The translations under genes and the position numbers were made by a program. From an uncultured archaeon (GTDB taxonomy: Archaea; Nanobdellota; Nanobdellia; Woesearchaeales; CAIVOO01): a DNA stretch of 29,281 bases. The notes under the pieces were generated by a model. That model made no database searches, was not told the DNA's origin, and was given only the letters and a program-made list of their open reading frames with translations. Positions 16,168 to 24,182 of this stretch are shown piece by piece. How positions within the stretch are numbered: position 1 is the stretch's first letter; every line of letters starts with the position of its first letter. The stretch lies in contig CAIVOO010000144.1 in the NCBI GenBank assembly GCA_903907555.1, positions 1 to 29,281 on the forward strand, given 5' to 3'.

Positions 16168-16218
16168 ATGTGCTTTCTTTTCTATCCTTTTCTATAAATA
16201 GTTTGCGCTTCAACAATC

Positions 16219-16226
16219 TTTATATA
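16219..16226 (+). promoter_or_regulatory. TATA box of the RPA gene
   Basis: TTTATATA within ACAATCTTTATATACA, centred about 28 nt before the RPA ATG at 16250, so the transcript is probably leaderless. The full 16-base string also occurs before grpE at 1264. Confidence 0.6.
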
Positions 16227-16249
16227 CAGACAGGCTGTTTTATCCAGAC

Positions 16250-17230
16250 ATGACGCAATTGGCAGACATATTGAAGCAGATAAGGGAAAGGTCAAGCATT
16301 ACTGATGAAGAGCTGGATGCAAGGATTGACAAGAAGCTTAACGAGCTGTCAGGATTAATTTCTAGGGAAGGCGCAGCCCACATAGTTGCCAATGAGCTTG
16401 GCATTAAGATAGCTGCTCCAATAAAGGTTTTCAAGATAATTGATGTGAAAAAGGGCGCACGCTGCTCTGAAATCTCAGGCAGGGTTACAAGAGTTTTTGA
16501 AATGCATGAATTCAGGAAAGGCGACACAACAGGAAGAGTAGCATCATTTATTTTAGGAGATGAAACAGGCACGATAAGGGTTACCCTTTGGAATGAGCAG
16601 GCTTCACAGGTAAAAATTCTGAAAGAAGGCACAATCGTCAAGATAAAAGGCGGATATCTTCGCAACAACAATGGGCAGAATGAGATACACTTGAATGACA
16701 AAGCATCGTTGGTGATAAACCCGCCAGATGTTTCTATAGCTGAAGTCGTAAAGAAGCGAAGCATGATAAAAGATCTGCAGGAAGGAGAGCTTAATGTCGA
16801 GATTGTCGGGACAATAGTCCAGATGTTTGAGCCAAGATTCTTCGAAGTCTGCCCTCAATGCAACAAGAAGGCAGTATTCTCTGAAAACAAGCATCAGTGC
16901 ACAGTCCACGGAGTTGTCGAGCCGAAGCTTTCATACGTTTTCAATGCATCAATCGATGACAGCACAGAGATAATACGTGCGACTTTTTACAAGAATCAGG
17001 CGAACAGGCTTTTCGGCAGGAGCGATGACGAGATGCTTCAGCTTAAGGTAGATCCAGCTAAGCTTGAAGACTACAAAAATTCTTTGTTGGGCAAATCAGT
17101 CAAGCTGGTTGGCAGGGTGCAGAAGAACGCTATGTTTGACAGGGTTGAATTCATCTCGCAGCAGGTTTTTGAAGTGAATCCTGTGGAAGAGATTAAGCAA
17201 GTGGAAGAAATGATTCAGGAAGTCAGCTGA
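16250..17230 (+). CDS. rpa: Replication protein A-like ssDNA-binding protein
   Basis: An archaeal RPA large-subunit-like protein of 326 residues that coats single-stranded DNA. A short helical N-terminus (1-60) precedes a first OB fold (about 70-160, with EISGRVTRVFEMHEF, GRVASFILGDETGTIRVTLWNE and GTIVKIKGGYLR). A second OB fold follows (about 180-315). It is interrupted by a zinc-finger-like insert, CPQC at about 204-207 and HQC/VH at about 216-221. The promoter is a strong TATA with leaderless spacing. The last 16 nt overlap the end of the convergent PLD gene. Confidence 0.9.
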   Translation: MTQLADILKQIRERSSITDEELDARIDKKLNELSGLISREGAAHIVANELGIKIAAPIKVFKIIDVKKGARCSEISGRVTRVFEMHEFRKGDTTGRVASFILGDETGTIRVTLWNEQASQVKILKEGTIVKIKGGYLRNNNGQNEIHLNDKASLVINPPDVSIAEVVKKRSMIKDLQEGELNVEIVGTIVQMFEPRFFEVCPQCNKKAVFSENKHQCTVHGVVEPKLSYVFNASIDDSTEIIRATFYKNQANRLFGRSDDEMLQLKVDPAKLEDYKNSLLGKSVKLVGRVQKNAMFDRVEFISQQVFEVNPVEEIKQVEEMIQEVS

Positions 17231-18204
17231 TTAAATTCTTCAACATATCTTTCAGCAATTTGTCTGTCTTTTATTATTACAACGTTCTCGTCATTGTACA
17301 TCTCTGCATTTTTTGAAGGATTGAATGAGCCTGTTATCACAGTCTGATTGTCAATTATGAATACTTTGTGATGCATTAGGTAAGGATTTGCGTCTTTCAT
17401 GACTTTAATGCTTGCATTCTCCAGTTTCTCATATTCAGAGTATTCGCTTCCTGCCTGAGTCTTATCAAACAATCCTTTGATTTCGACACCTTCATTTTTC
17501 TTCTTTACAAGCATGTCTCCTATCGGATCGCTCGTGAATGAGAATGTCATGAAGTAAATTGAGCTTGTTGCATTGCCCAAATACTCTAATATGTGATTTG
17601 TACACCAGTCTTCTGGGCAGAAATAAGTTTCTATGTTTCCAACTTTGGGATTTTTTGTTTTCTCTCCGGCACCAAATATGCCATTCCAAAGCTCATCAAA
17701 CTCTGCTTCGTAGTTTTTTGCAATTGCTGCGGATTTTATTATCAAAACATTGTTGTTGTTCTTGTCATTATCTGTGATTGTCGGGTTGAATGAGCCTGTC
17801 AGGACTGTCTTGTCGTCAAAAATGCAGAACTTGTTGTGCATATATGGTGTCTTGTTCTCTGCCTTTGCAAAAGGCAGCTTCACATAATTCTGGCCATCAA
17901 TCACCACCTCAACTTCTGCTTTAGAGTTTTTTAATGAATCAATGACTTCATTGATGTTCAAGTCGAAAAATGCGCAGTGCACTGTTTTATTTGCTGAATT
18001 TATCTGCTCTATCATTTTTCCTGCGCAGTTATCCTGAGGGCAGAAATAGATGGAAACTTCAGAATTTTCATCTATAGGACTTTCAACTGTCTGCGCAGTT
18101 ATTGTTTTCTCATTGTTTTGGATGTAGAAGGCATACATGGCTAATGCTGCGAATAGCACCAGAATAAACACACTCTTTCTCATAAACATGTTATTTATTC
18201 TCAA
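17215..18204 (-). CDS. Secreted/membrane-anchored phospholipase D-family protein, two HKD motifs
   Basis: A 329-residue protein with an N-terminal TM segment (about 11-28) and two PLD half-domains. Each half begins with a parallel YFCPxDxC segment and ends with HxKx4D plus TGSFNP. The first site is H123, K125 and D130. The second is H278, K280 and D285. The two halves form one active site that cleaves phosphodiesters through a His intermediate. Bacterial relatives include Nuc-like endonucleases and phospholipases, so nucleic acid or lipid are both possible substrates. The catalytic part is predicted outside the cell. The first half is shorter than the second. The 3' end overlaps the RPA gene by 16 nt. 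Confidence 0.88.
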   Translation of the reverse strand: MRINNMFMRKSVFILVLFAALAMYAFYIQNNEKTITAQTVESPIDENSEVSIYFCPQDNCAGKMIEQINSANKTVHCAFFDLNINEVIDSLKNSKAEVEVVIDGQNYVKLPFAKAENKTPYMHNKFCIFDDKTVLTGSFNPTITDNDKNNNNVLIIKSAAIAKNYEAEFDELWNGIFGAGEKTKNPKVGNIETYFCPEDWCTNHILEYLGNATSSIYFMTFSFTSDPIGDMLVKKKNEGVEIKGLFDKTQAGSEYSEYEKLENASIKVMKDANPYLMHHKVFIIDNQTVITGSFNPSKNAEMYNDENVVIIKDRQIAERYVEEFNQLTS

Positions 18205-18279
18205 GAATATATATTTTATTATGTATTTTTTGCTACTCTCGAATGCTAATATATACGAAAGATTTATAAACAGTAAATA

Positions 18280-18390
18280 CTACTCAATAGTAGAAAATAA
18301 GGTTTGCATGATTTGTTGGGGATATTCATACTCACCTCTTTACCCAGCAGATGCTCCCGAAAGGGAGCGTCTGTATGGTTTATTTTTTTC
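18280..18390 (+). ncRNA. Candidate intergenic structured RNA with a T-tract terminator
   Basis: Read rightward, this stretch has three successive hairpins. They are CTACT/AGTAG around CAAT (18280-18293), GTTGGG/CCCAGC (18315-18320 with 18343-18348), and an 11-bp stem CAGATGCTCCC/GGGAGCGTCTG closed by GAAA (18348-18373). The last two share a base at their junction. A T7 tract follows at 18383-18389. TTTATAAA (18263-18270) lies about 25 nt before the first hairpin. The neighbouring genes are both on the minus strand, so a terminator-like end on the plus strand suggests a separate transcript. No family is recognised, and the TATA could equally serve the PLD gene. Confidence 0.35.
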
Positions 18391-20167
18391 TAATAATTTT
18401 TTTCTTTAGAGAAATCTTTCTTATTGTATAATACAATTCTGCAATAAGCAGTCCAAGAATCAGCCCAAGCCCGAGATAAATAAGTTCGCGATTGCTGATT
18501 ATGACTCTTTTATTCACATCGCTTACAGACTCCTTTGTCTTGAAATACATGTCAAGACTGCTCAATTCCAGAGCATATTCTGAGTAAATGAGCGCAGACA
18601 CCTCATCTTCCTTCTGAAGATTGCTGGCTAATTCGTAATAGCTGTAGCCCATGATAGGAAACATTCCCTTTGCATTCTGCCTTGCTATGCTTTCCTGTGC
18701 AGCTGCAAGCTTCTGCTTGACAAGAAATCCGAGATTCTCCTTTTCAACGCTTAGGCTGCTCAATATCACATCAGCATCTGCTTTTGCAGTGCTTGCCTTT
18801 TCTATGCAAAGCTCAAATTTTTCTTTGTTGAACAGTTCCTGCGCAATCTCGACATCATCACTTATCTGCGCAGCATTTTTCGGGAAATACATTGCTACAT
18901 ACTGCTGCCTTTCCTGAGCTTCTGAAACCTTTTCAAGGCATACTTCCTTTAATGCTTCTTTGTCAAGAACTAATTTTTTTGTTCCTGTCCCAAAAAACCT
19001 GCTCCAGCTCTTTGCGCTGTTAAGCCTTTCAACTGCAGTCGCGAGAATCAATGAAGCTTCTTTGGTCTTGTTCTCTCCGAGAAATTCATTGGCAACCTCA
19101 ACATTTCCTCTTGCTTCGTCAATCCTGTCATTTACTATTATGTAAGTCTGCAAGTCTGTAATCGTTTCCTGTTTCTTTGAATTAAAATTTTTCTCAAAAT
19201 CATCTAAAGATTTTTCAAATTTCTCTCTCAAATCCTGAATTTCTTCCTTTGTGTAATTCAGCTGCAAGTTGAAAGCCTGCCTGTATTTTACATTGGCGCC
19301 ATAGCAGTAGCTTGCTGAGGCGTAATACTTGCCGCTTTTCGCAGGCTCGACTGCTTTGTCCCTCAATTCAAAAGCGTTATATTCGAGAATCCTGCTTTCG
19401 TTCGTGAAAGGCTTTGATTGTCTTAGTGTATAATCCAGAAGATTTACAAGCAAAGTGTCGCTGTAATTGCACAGCTCCTTTGCAAGATCTTTCATTACAT
19501 TTACATAGCTCTCTTCCAGAGTGAAGTTGTATGTCTTGTTCCTTAGCTGCTTCCCAAAAAATTGTGCTGTTGCCTCATCAAGATTTGCAGCTTCGATAAT
19601 ACTCATTGAAAGATTATTTCCATATTCGACCAAGTCAAGCGTCTTGTTGTCTTCTGTTTTCTGGATTTTTGTTGTCGCAGGTATGATTACTCTTGTCATG
19701 TTTGACTTGCCGGCGATTGTTATTTTCTCTTTCAATCCGCCGACAGGGCCTATCAGGAATCCTGAATTAATAGTTCCTGTCATCGCAACATTCTGCGGGA
19801 TTGGCAGTCCTTGCAGTTCCGCGATTGTCAGTATTGCAAGGGCTCCTCCAGCGCTCGGTCCGCCAACAATCGATGAAGAAGCTCTTATGACGTAAAAGAA
19901 ATCCTTCTTGCTGCAGTCAATGTCAAGATAGCTGCAGGCAATCTCCTTTGCAAATCTTGTTGATATCTGAGTATCTAATTTTGTCAAAGGAAAAGAATCG
20001 ATGAAAACCCTGCCTTCGCCAGGCTTGATATCAAGCGATGCGTAAGCCATGCTTCCAGTCAATGTTCCGTTGTCTGTTTCTGTAACAGCCAGCAGAGGAA
20101 TTTTTGATGTAGCAAAAGCTGCAGGCATCAATAAAATAAGCAAAACTAACAGGTTTATTATTTTCAT
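18380..20167 (-). CDS. Membrane-anchored S16 (Lon-like) serine protease without AAA domain
   Basis: A 595-residue protein of the archaeal S16-family group known as COG1750. The signal peptide is MKIINLLVLLILLMPAAFA. The Lon-type protease domain (about 20-190) has the catalytic Ser105 in GGPSAGG and Lys146 in GGLKEKI. A long helical region follows, with three to four coiled segments, and a C-terminal TM helix (LIYLGLGLILGLLIAELYY) with a very basic tail. There is no ATPase module, so unlike cytosolic LonB it probably acts outside the membrane without ATP. It starts 2 nt after the tRNA-Leu discriminator base, so its mRNA is probably made by tRNA 3' processing. Confidence 0.9.
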   Translation of the reverse strand: MKIINLLVLLILLMPAAFATSKIPLLAVTETDNGTLTGSMAYASLDIKPGEGRVFIDSFPLTKLDTQISTRFAKEIACSYLDIDCSKKDFFYVIRASSSIVGGPSAGGALAILTIAELQGLPIPQNVAMTGTINSGFLIGPVGGLKEKITIAGKSNMTRVIIPATTKIQKTEDNKTLDLVEYGNNLSMSIIEAANLDEATAQFFGKQLRNKTYNFTLEESYVNVMKDLAKELCNYSDTLLVNLLDYTLRQSKPFTNESRILEYNAFELRDKAVEPAKSGKYYASASYCYGANVKYRQAFNLQLNYTKEEIQDLREKFEKSLDDFEKNFNSKKQETITDLQTYIIVNDRIDEARGNVEVANEFLGENKTKEASLILATAVERLNSAKSWSRFFGTGTKKLVLDKEALKEVCLEKVSEAQERQQYVAMYFPKNAAQISDDVEIAQELFNKEKFELCIEKASTAKADADVILSSLSVEKENLGFLVKQKLAAAQESIARQNAKGMFPIMGYSYYELASNLQKEDEVSALIYSEYALELSSLDMYFKTKESVSDVNKRVIISNRELIYLGLGLILGLLIAELYYTIRKISLKKKIIRKK

Positions 20168-20170
20168 AAT

Positions 20171-20270
20171 GCGAGGGACCGGATTCGAACCGGCGAACCC
20201 ACTAAGGGAACAGCTTACGCATCAATACCGACCTTGAGGCTGTCGCGTTTAACCACTTCGCTACCCTCGC
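20171..20270 (-). tRNA. tRNA-Leu (CAA) with a 17-nt intron
   Basis: The acceptor stem GCGAGGG pairs with CCCTCGC. The D arm (GCG/CGC with GTGGTTAAA loop) and T arm (GCCGG/CCGGT around TTCGAAT) are complete. The anticodon stem ACAGC (20243-20239) pairs with GCTGT (20214-20210). The 24 nt between them exceed a 7-nt loop by 17, the intron (20232-20216) falling after position 37. The anticodon reads CAA at 20236-20234. A long variable arm (20209-20195) marks class II, and the discriminator is A at 20170; CCA is not encoded. A canonical bulge-helix-bulge is not obvious, so the splice points are approximate. Confidence 0.9.
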
Positions 20271-20294
20271 GTTGATTAGTGTGATAAAGTGAGT

Positions 20295-20305
20295 GGTTTT
20301 AAAGC
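20295..20305 (-). promoter_or_regulatory. TATA box for tRNA-Leu (and probably the S16 protease)
   Basis: GCTTTAAAACC on the minus strand is centred about 30 nt before the tRNA 5' end. No other promoter fits between the tRNA and the protease start codon 3 nt beyond it, so this box probably serves both. Confidence 0.5.
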
Positions 20306-20343
20306 TTTTCTGATTTTTGTATAGAAATAATTATTATTCCAAG

Positions 20344-20397
20344 TGTGGAGCTTCTGAAGTTATGTTCATAGTTTACTCTTTGGTCTCCACCCCTCAT
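20344..20397. repeat. 54-nt repeated RNA-like element, copy B
   Basis: The reverse complement of this stretch aligns end to end with 14775-14828. It shares ATGAGGGGTGGAGA at one end and AACTTCAGA, one variable base, then GCTCCACA at the other, with a variable centre of about 25 nt. The GTGGAG/CTCCAC stem is kept. Next to it is a 6-bp hairpin with a TTCG loop (20401-20416). On the minus strand an ORF of 52 codons (20457 to 20299) covers this copy, but the other copy has stops in that frame. Confidence 0.5.
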
Positions 20398-20516
20398 ATA
20401 TGTTCTTTCGAGAACACGCGCTTTTGATTCTTGCTGTGATGGTGGGTGGTAGGGCATAAGTAAGATGTAAAGCGCTACTTCAGATTCCCTCCCTGAATAA
20501 TTAGCTTAAAAAAATA

Positions 20517-21332
20517 TTATCTCTTATCATTCACGCAATAATCATAGAAATCGCACTGCCCTGTGGACCATTTGCACAATGGGCATCTGTTTCTCGGGTA
20601 ATTCTCAATGTCATTAGTTATTGTGTTTGTGTGCATATTCTTTATCTCTTCCAAAGCATGATTTAACAAATGCTCATCAACATCAACAATCACTTCCTTG
20701 TCCTTCAGGAACCATATCCCAACCTTGTGCGGCCTTTTCTTGTGATGTTTCTCGTATAATAATGCATAAATTGCAAGCTGCAGTTTGTATTCTGGAGTAA
20801 GCTCATCTTTGGCTTTGCTTGTTTTGTAATCCATTAGCGTAATCAGTCCGTCTTCTATCTGCACAAAATCTATGAATCCCCTGACAGATTCTTCTTCATC
20901 GATGTATTCTTTCTCCATTTCTGCAGGTTTGATTTTGTTGAATGCCTGATTCAATGGCATATTCAAAATTTCCTTGTCTAATTTTGTGAAGAATGATGAA
21001 ATCCAGTTTGAAAGCATGAACGCTGTCTCATTCTTGTAGCTTGTAATCTCATCTTCTGTGAATCCGATGTCTGTCATCTTCGGCTTTTCTTTTGTCCACA
21101 TGGCATTGAAAAGGTTTTTCAGGTAGAAAACCATCTCTTCCTTGTACTTTTTCTCGTCGATATGCCTTATGTCAAGCCCGAAGAATTTTTCAAGAACAGT
21201 GTGGGTTAATTTTCCCCTGATTGTGTGAATGTTCTCCTTCGTAGGAAGATTTTGTATGTAGGAATAGTAGTATTTTCTAGGGCATTGCTTGTAAGTATTG
21301 ATTGAACTAGGACTCTGTATTCTTTTTGCCAT
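20517..21332 (-). CDS. RecB/Cas4-like PD-(D/E)XK nuclease with Fe-S cysteines
   Basis: A stand-alone nuclease domain of 271 residues related to RecB, AddB and Cas4 (PDDEXK_1). Residues follow the family order: SSINTYKQCPRKYYY near the start, GKLTHTVLEKFF with the His, VRGFIDFVQ with the metal-binding Asp, LMDYKTSK with Asp-x-Lys, and QLAIYALL with the Gln/Tyr motif. Four Cys (C17, C249, C252/C259 and C266) fit an AddB/Cas4-type 4Fe-4S cluster joining both ends. No helicase or CRISPR array is nearby, so a repair or recombination role is more likely than CRISPR. A TATA box at about 21360-21371 (minus strand) gives it its own promoter. Confidence 0.9.
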   Translation of the reverse strand: MAKRIQSPSSINTYKQCPRKYYYSYIQNLPTKENIHTIRGKLTHTVLEKFFGLDIRHIDEKKYKEEMVFYLKNLFNAMWTKEKPKMTDIGFTEDEITSYKNETAFMLSNWISSFFTKLDKEILNMPLNQAFNKIKPAEMEKEYIDEEESVRGFIDFVQIEDGLITLMDYKTSKAKDELTPEYKLQLAIYALLYEKHHKKRPHKVGIWFLKDKEVIVDVDEHLLNHALEEIKNMHTNTITNDIENYPRNRCPLCKWSTGQCDFYDYCVNDKR

Positions 21333-21377
21333 GGGGGATAATTAATGCGGACTTAGGTGATATATATAATTAACTAT

Positions 21378-21899
21378 TCACCTTGCGGAGAATTTGGAGA
21401 TTATTTCGTAAATCGGCCCATCTGGCATTAATGTGCTTTTTACCAGCAGGAAATCTTTGACCTGAAACTTCTCATCATCAATTTTTAGTCTCTGTATTTT
21501 ATCGATATAATCTTTATTATTCGCCACAAATTTTATTCTGGCAAGCGTTACATGAGACTCAAACTTCTTTTCCTTCGGGAACATCGGCAGCAGCGCTTCA
21601 TCAATCTTTTTCTGCAGCTCGAAAATTTCTGGAGTTGGGACTTCTACGAAAACAACCCTCAGAGAACTCGGAACAAAGAATCCTACGCTTTTTGTCTTTG
21701 CAGTAAACTCTTCGAATTTAACTTTTTCCAGTAATTTTTTTATCTCTTCGACTTTGTCATCATCGACTTCTCCAAGAAATTTTAATGTTATATGAAATTC
21801 TTTTGGAAAAGTGAACTTGCCGTGCTTCGGAAGCTTGTCCTGACAGGAAATAAAGAAATTTTCTAGTTCGTTTGCATCAACTGCGATAAATAGTCTCAT
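21378..21899 (-). CDS. thpR: RNA 2',3'-cyclic phosphodiesterase (ThpR/LigT)
   Basis: A 173-residue 2H phosphoesterase. The two signature motifs are HITL at residue 36 (with KFLGEV after it) and HVTL at residue 116 (with ARI after it). N-terminal MRLFIAVD is typical. It opens 2',3'-cyclic phosphates on RNA, for example after tRNA splicing; the window does contain an intron-bearing tRNA. It starts 2 nt after the cdc48 stop and is probably co-transcribed with it. Confidence 0.93.
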   Translation of the reverse strand: MRLFIAVDANELENFFISCQDKLPKHGKFTFPKEFHITLKFLGEVDDDKVEEIKKLLEKVKFEEFTAKTKSVGFFVPSSLRVVFVEVPTPEIFELQKKIDEALLPMFPKEKKFESHVTLARIKFVANNKDYIDKIQRLKIDDEKFQVKDFLLVKSTLMPDGPIYEIISKFSAR

Positions 21900-21901
21900 A
21901 A

Positions 21902-24181
21902 CTATCCCATATAATGTGGCTTTTCTTCTTTCACTTCCTTGCCGCGTGCGCTTCTGAAGTAGTCGTGCAGGCTCTTGTATGCCTGTTCGATATCCTTAGT
22001 TACAGATGGTGTAACTTTCTCAAGTGCTTCTTCAAAGTCTTTTGTTGTGACTTCTTTCGCCTTGATATCTTTTCTTAATGCGATTATTGCTGCTTCTCTA
22101 CATAGTGCTTCAATGTCTGCTCCTGTGAACCCTTGTGTTTTCTTGGCAAGTGCATCTAGCTTTACTGCCTTCAGAGGCATTCCTTTTGTATGCACCTTGA
22201 ATATGTCAAGCCTTGTTTTCTCGTCAGGAACCTCAACATAGATTATCCTGTCGAATCTTCCAGGCCTTAGCAATCCTGTATCAACTATGTCAGGCCTGTT
22301 TGTTGCTGCTATGACAACAACATCATGCAGTTCTTCAAGCCCGTCCATTTCTGTCAAGAGCTGGTTTACAACCCTTTCTGTAACCTGATTGTCAGAACCA
22401 ATTCCTCTTTTCGGGGCTATTGAATCAATTTCATCAAAGAATATTATTGTCGGGCTTGTCTGCCTGGCTTTCTGGAACACTTTCCTTATGGCCTTTTCAG
22501 ATTCTCCAACCCACTTGCTCAGCATTTCAGGACCTTTTACTGAAATGAAATTAGCCTCTGATTCTTTAGCAACTGCTTTTGCTAGCAGTGTTTTTCCTGT
22601 TCCTGGCGGACCGTAAAGCAATATTCCTTTCGGAGGCTTGACTCCCAATCGCTTGAATGCCTCAGGTGTTTTCAACGGCCATTCAACAGCCTCTTTCAGC
22701 TCCTGCTTAACCATGTCCAATCCACCTATGTCTGTCCATTTGATGTTAGGAATTTCAATCAAGACCTCTCTCAAGGCGCTAGGCCTGACCATTTTCAAAG
22801 CATCCTTGAAATCATTCTGGCTGATTACCAATTTTTCTAGGATATCATTCTGTATCGGCTGCTCCTCATTCAATTTCAAGTCAGGCAGCACCTTCCTAAG
22901 AACAATCATTGCAGCTTCTTTTGCCAAAGCTGACAAGTCTGCTCCTACAAATCCGTGAGTGATGTCTGCAATCTCTTGAAGGTTTACTGTCTTGTCAAAA
23001 GGCATAGTTCTTGTATGAATCTTAAGTATGTTCAGCCTGCCTGCTTTTCCAGGAACTCCAATCTCAACTTCCCTGTCGAACCTTCCAGGCCTTCTCAATG
23101 CAGGATCCAATGAATTCGGAATGTTTGATGCTGCAATTACAATTAATTTTCCTCTTGCCTGCAGCCCATCCATCAATGCAAGCAGCTGCGCAACAACTCT
23201 TTTCTCGACTTCGCCGTGCGCTTCCTCTCTTTTTGATGCAATCGCATCTATCTCATCTATGAAAATGATTGATGGAGCATTCTTTTCAGCCTCTTCGAAT
23301 TTCTTTCTAAGATTGCTTTCAGACTCCCCATAATATTTTGACATTATTTCAGGACCATTAATCAGTATAAAGTTAGAATTTGTTTCATTAGCGACTGCTT
23401 TTGCAAGCAATGTCTTTCCTGTTCCTGGCGGGCCGTGCAGCAGAACTCCTTTCGGAGGCTCTATTCCAAGCCTTTCAAATATTTCTGGATGCTTTAATGG
23501 AAGCTCAACCATCTCTCTTATTTTTTTAATCTCCTCTTCTAACCCGCCGATGTCTTCATAAGTTATATCTGGAAGCTTCTCCTCGTCCTTAAGCTCAACT
23601 GCCTCAGGATTAAGAACGACTTCTGTAGAATCAATAATTATCACAGGCTGCTTAGGGTTTGTTTCAGCAACAACAAATTTTATGTCAGAAAATCCCAAGC
23701 CCATGAAATTTTCGTCAATCATGTTGAAAATGTCATCAAAGAACGGGCTTTCGGACATGGTTGTCCTTCTTCTTCTTGTTCCGCCCAAAGAAACAATATC
23801 TCCCTTTACAATTGCCCTTCCAAGAAGCCCTTGCTTGAAAAGTTCTGGAGGCGCTTTAATCATTATGCCCTTTCTTGCAGGGGCTATAATCACTTTTTTT
23901 GCTTCCTTGACATCAGCTCTCCTGACTTTTACAACTTCTCCTATCCCTGTCTTAGCATTCCTTCTAATTATGCCATCCATTCGGATGATATTAAGGCTGA
24001 TATCCCCAGGATAAGCCCTGTCAACGATTGCAACAGTTTTCTTTTCCCCTTCAATCTCCACAATATCGCCAGGCCTTAATCCAACGTCGCGCAAAATAGC
24101 TGCATCTATCCTGACAATTCCCTTGTTGACATCGTCCTGAATTGCCTCTGCAACTTTCAGCGCAACTTCGCTCTCTGCCAT
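21902..24181 (-). CDS. cdc48: Cdc48/VAT-family AAA+ ATPase
   Basis: A full-length 759-residue Cdc48. The N domain (about 1-190) has the double-psi barrel pattern (GIVRIDAAILRDVGLRPGDIVEI) and an RRRRTT linker. D1 carries GPPGTGKT near residue 247 and FIDEIDAI. D2 carries GPPGTGKT near residue 527 and FFDEIDSI, with the second-region ATNRPDIVDTGLLRPGRFDR. It unfolds ubiquitin-like-tagged or damaged proteins, often feeding the proteasome. The C-terminus ends PHYMG; its Tyr is third from the end, not in the canonical HbYX proteasome-docking position. It lies between a SecB-like gene (1 nt upstream) and thpR. Confidence 0.98.
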   Translation of the reverse strand: MAESEVALKVAEAIQDDVNKGIVRIDAAILRDVGLRPGDIVEIEGEKKTVAIVDRAYPGDISLNIIRMDGIIRRNAKTGIGEVVKVRRADVKEAKKVIIAPARKGIMIKAPPELFKQGLLGRAIVKGDIVSLGGTRRRRTTMSESPFFDDIFNMIDENFMGLGFSDIKFVVAETNPKQPVIIIDSTEVVLNPEAVELKDEEKLPDITYEDIGGLEEEIKKIREMVELPLKHPEIFERLGIEPPKGVLLHGPPGTGKTLLAKAVANETNSNFILINGPEIMSKYYGESESNLRKKFEEAEKNAPSIIFIDEIDAIASKREEAHGEVEKRVVAQLLALMDGLQARGKLIVIAASNIPNSLDPALRRPGRFDREVEIGVPGKAGRLNILKIHTRTMPFDKTVNLQEIADITHGFVGADLSALAKEAAMIVLRKVLPDLKLNEEQPIQNDILEKLVISQNDFKDALKMVRPSALREVLIEIPNIKWTDIGGLDMVKQELKEAVEWPLKTPEAFKRLGVKPPKGILLYGPPGTGKTLLAKAVAKESEANFISVKGPEMLSKWVGESEKAIRKVFQKARQTSPTIIFFDEIDSIAPKRGIGSDNQVTERVVNQLLTEMDGLEELHDVVVIAATNRPDIVDTGLLRPGRFDRIIYVEVPDEKTRLDIFKVHTKGMPLKAVKLDALAKKTQGFTGADIEALCREAAIIALRKDIKAKEVTTKDFEEALEKVTPSVTKDIEQAYKSLHDYFRSARGKEVKEEKPHYMG

Positions 24182-24182
24182 T

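Noticed and set aside
18264..18329. Minus-strand 21-codon ORF with GAGGTGA just before its ATG
   Set aside because: The ribosome-site match is too close to the ATG, the frame is short and low in complexity, and it lies inside the candidate plus-strand structured RNA.
20049..20237. Plus-strand ORF across the tRNA region ending near 20237
   Set aside because: It is antisense to the start of the S16 protease gene and reads into the tRNA; tRNA-derived peptides such as RGTGFEP are a known artefact.
20299..20457. Minus-strand ORF of 52 codons covering copy B of the 54-nt element
   Set aside because: It has no clear ribosome site, its end overlaps the tRNA promoter, and the same frame in copy A is broken by stops. 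The conservation between copies therefore looks like RNA, not protein.
20436..20496. Possible C/D-box sRNA (GTGATGG at 20436-20442, CTGA at 20493-20496)
   Set aside because: Box spacing is right, but the C box is imperfect, no terminal stem pairs across the boxes, and no convincing C'/D' pair is seen. Chance matches of such short boxes are likely.
20517..21332. The Cas4-like nuclease as part of a CRISPR-Cas locus
   Set aside because: No repeat array, Cas1, Cas2 or effector gene is present in the window; stand-alone PD-(D/E)XK nucleases of this type are common.
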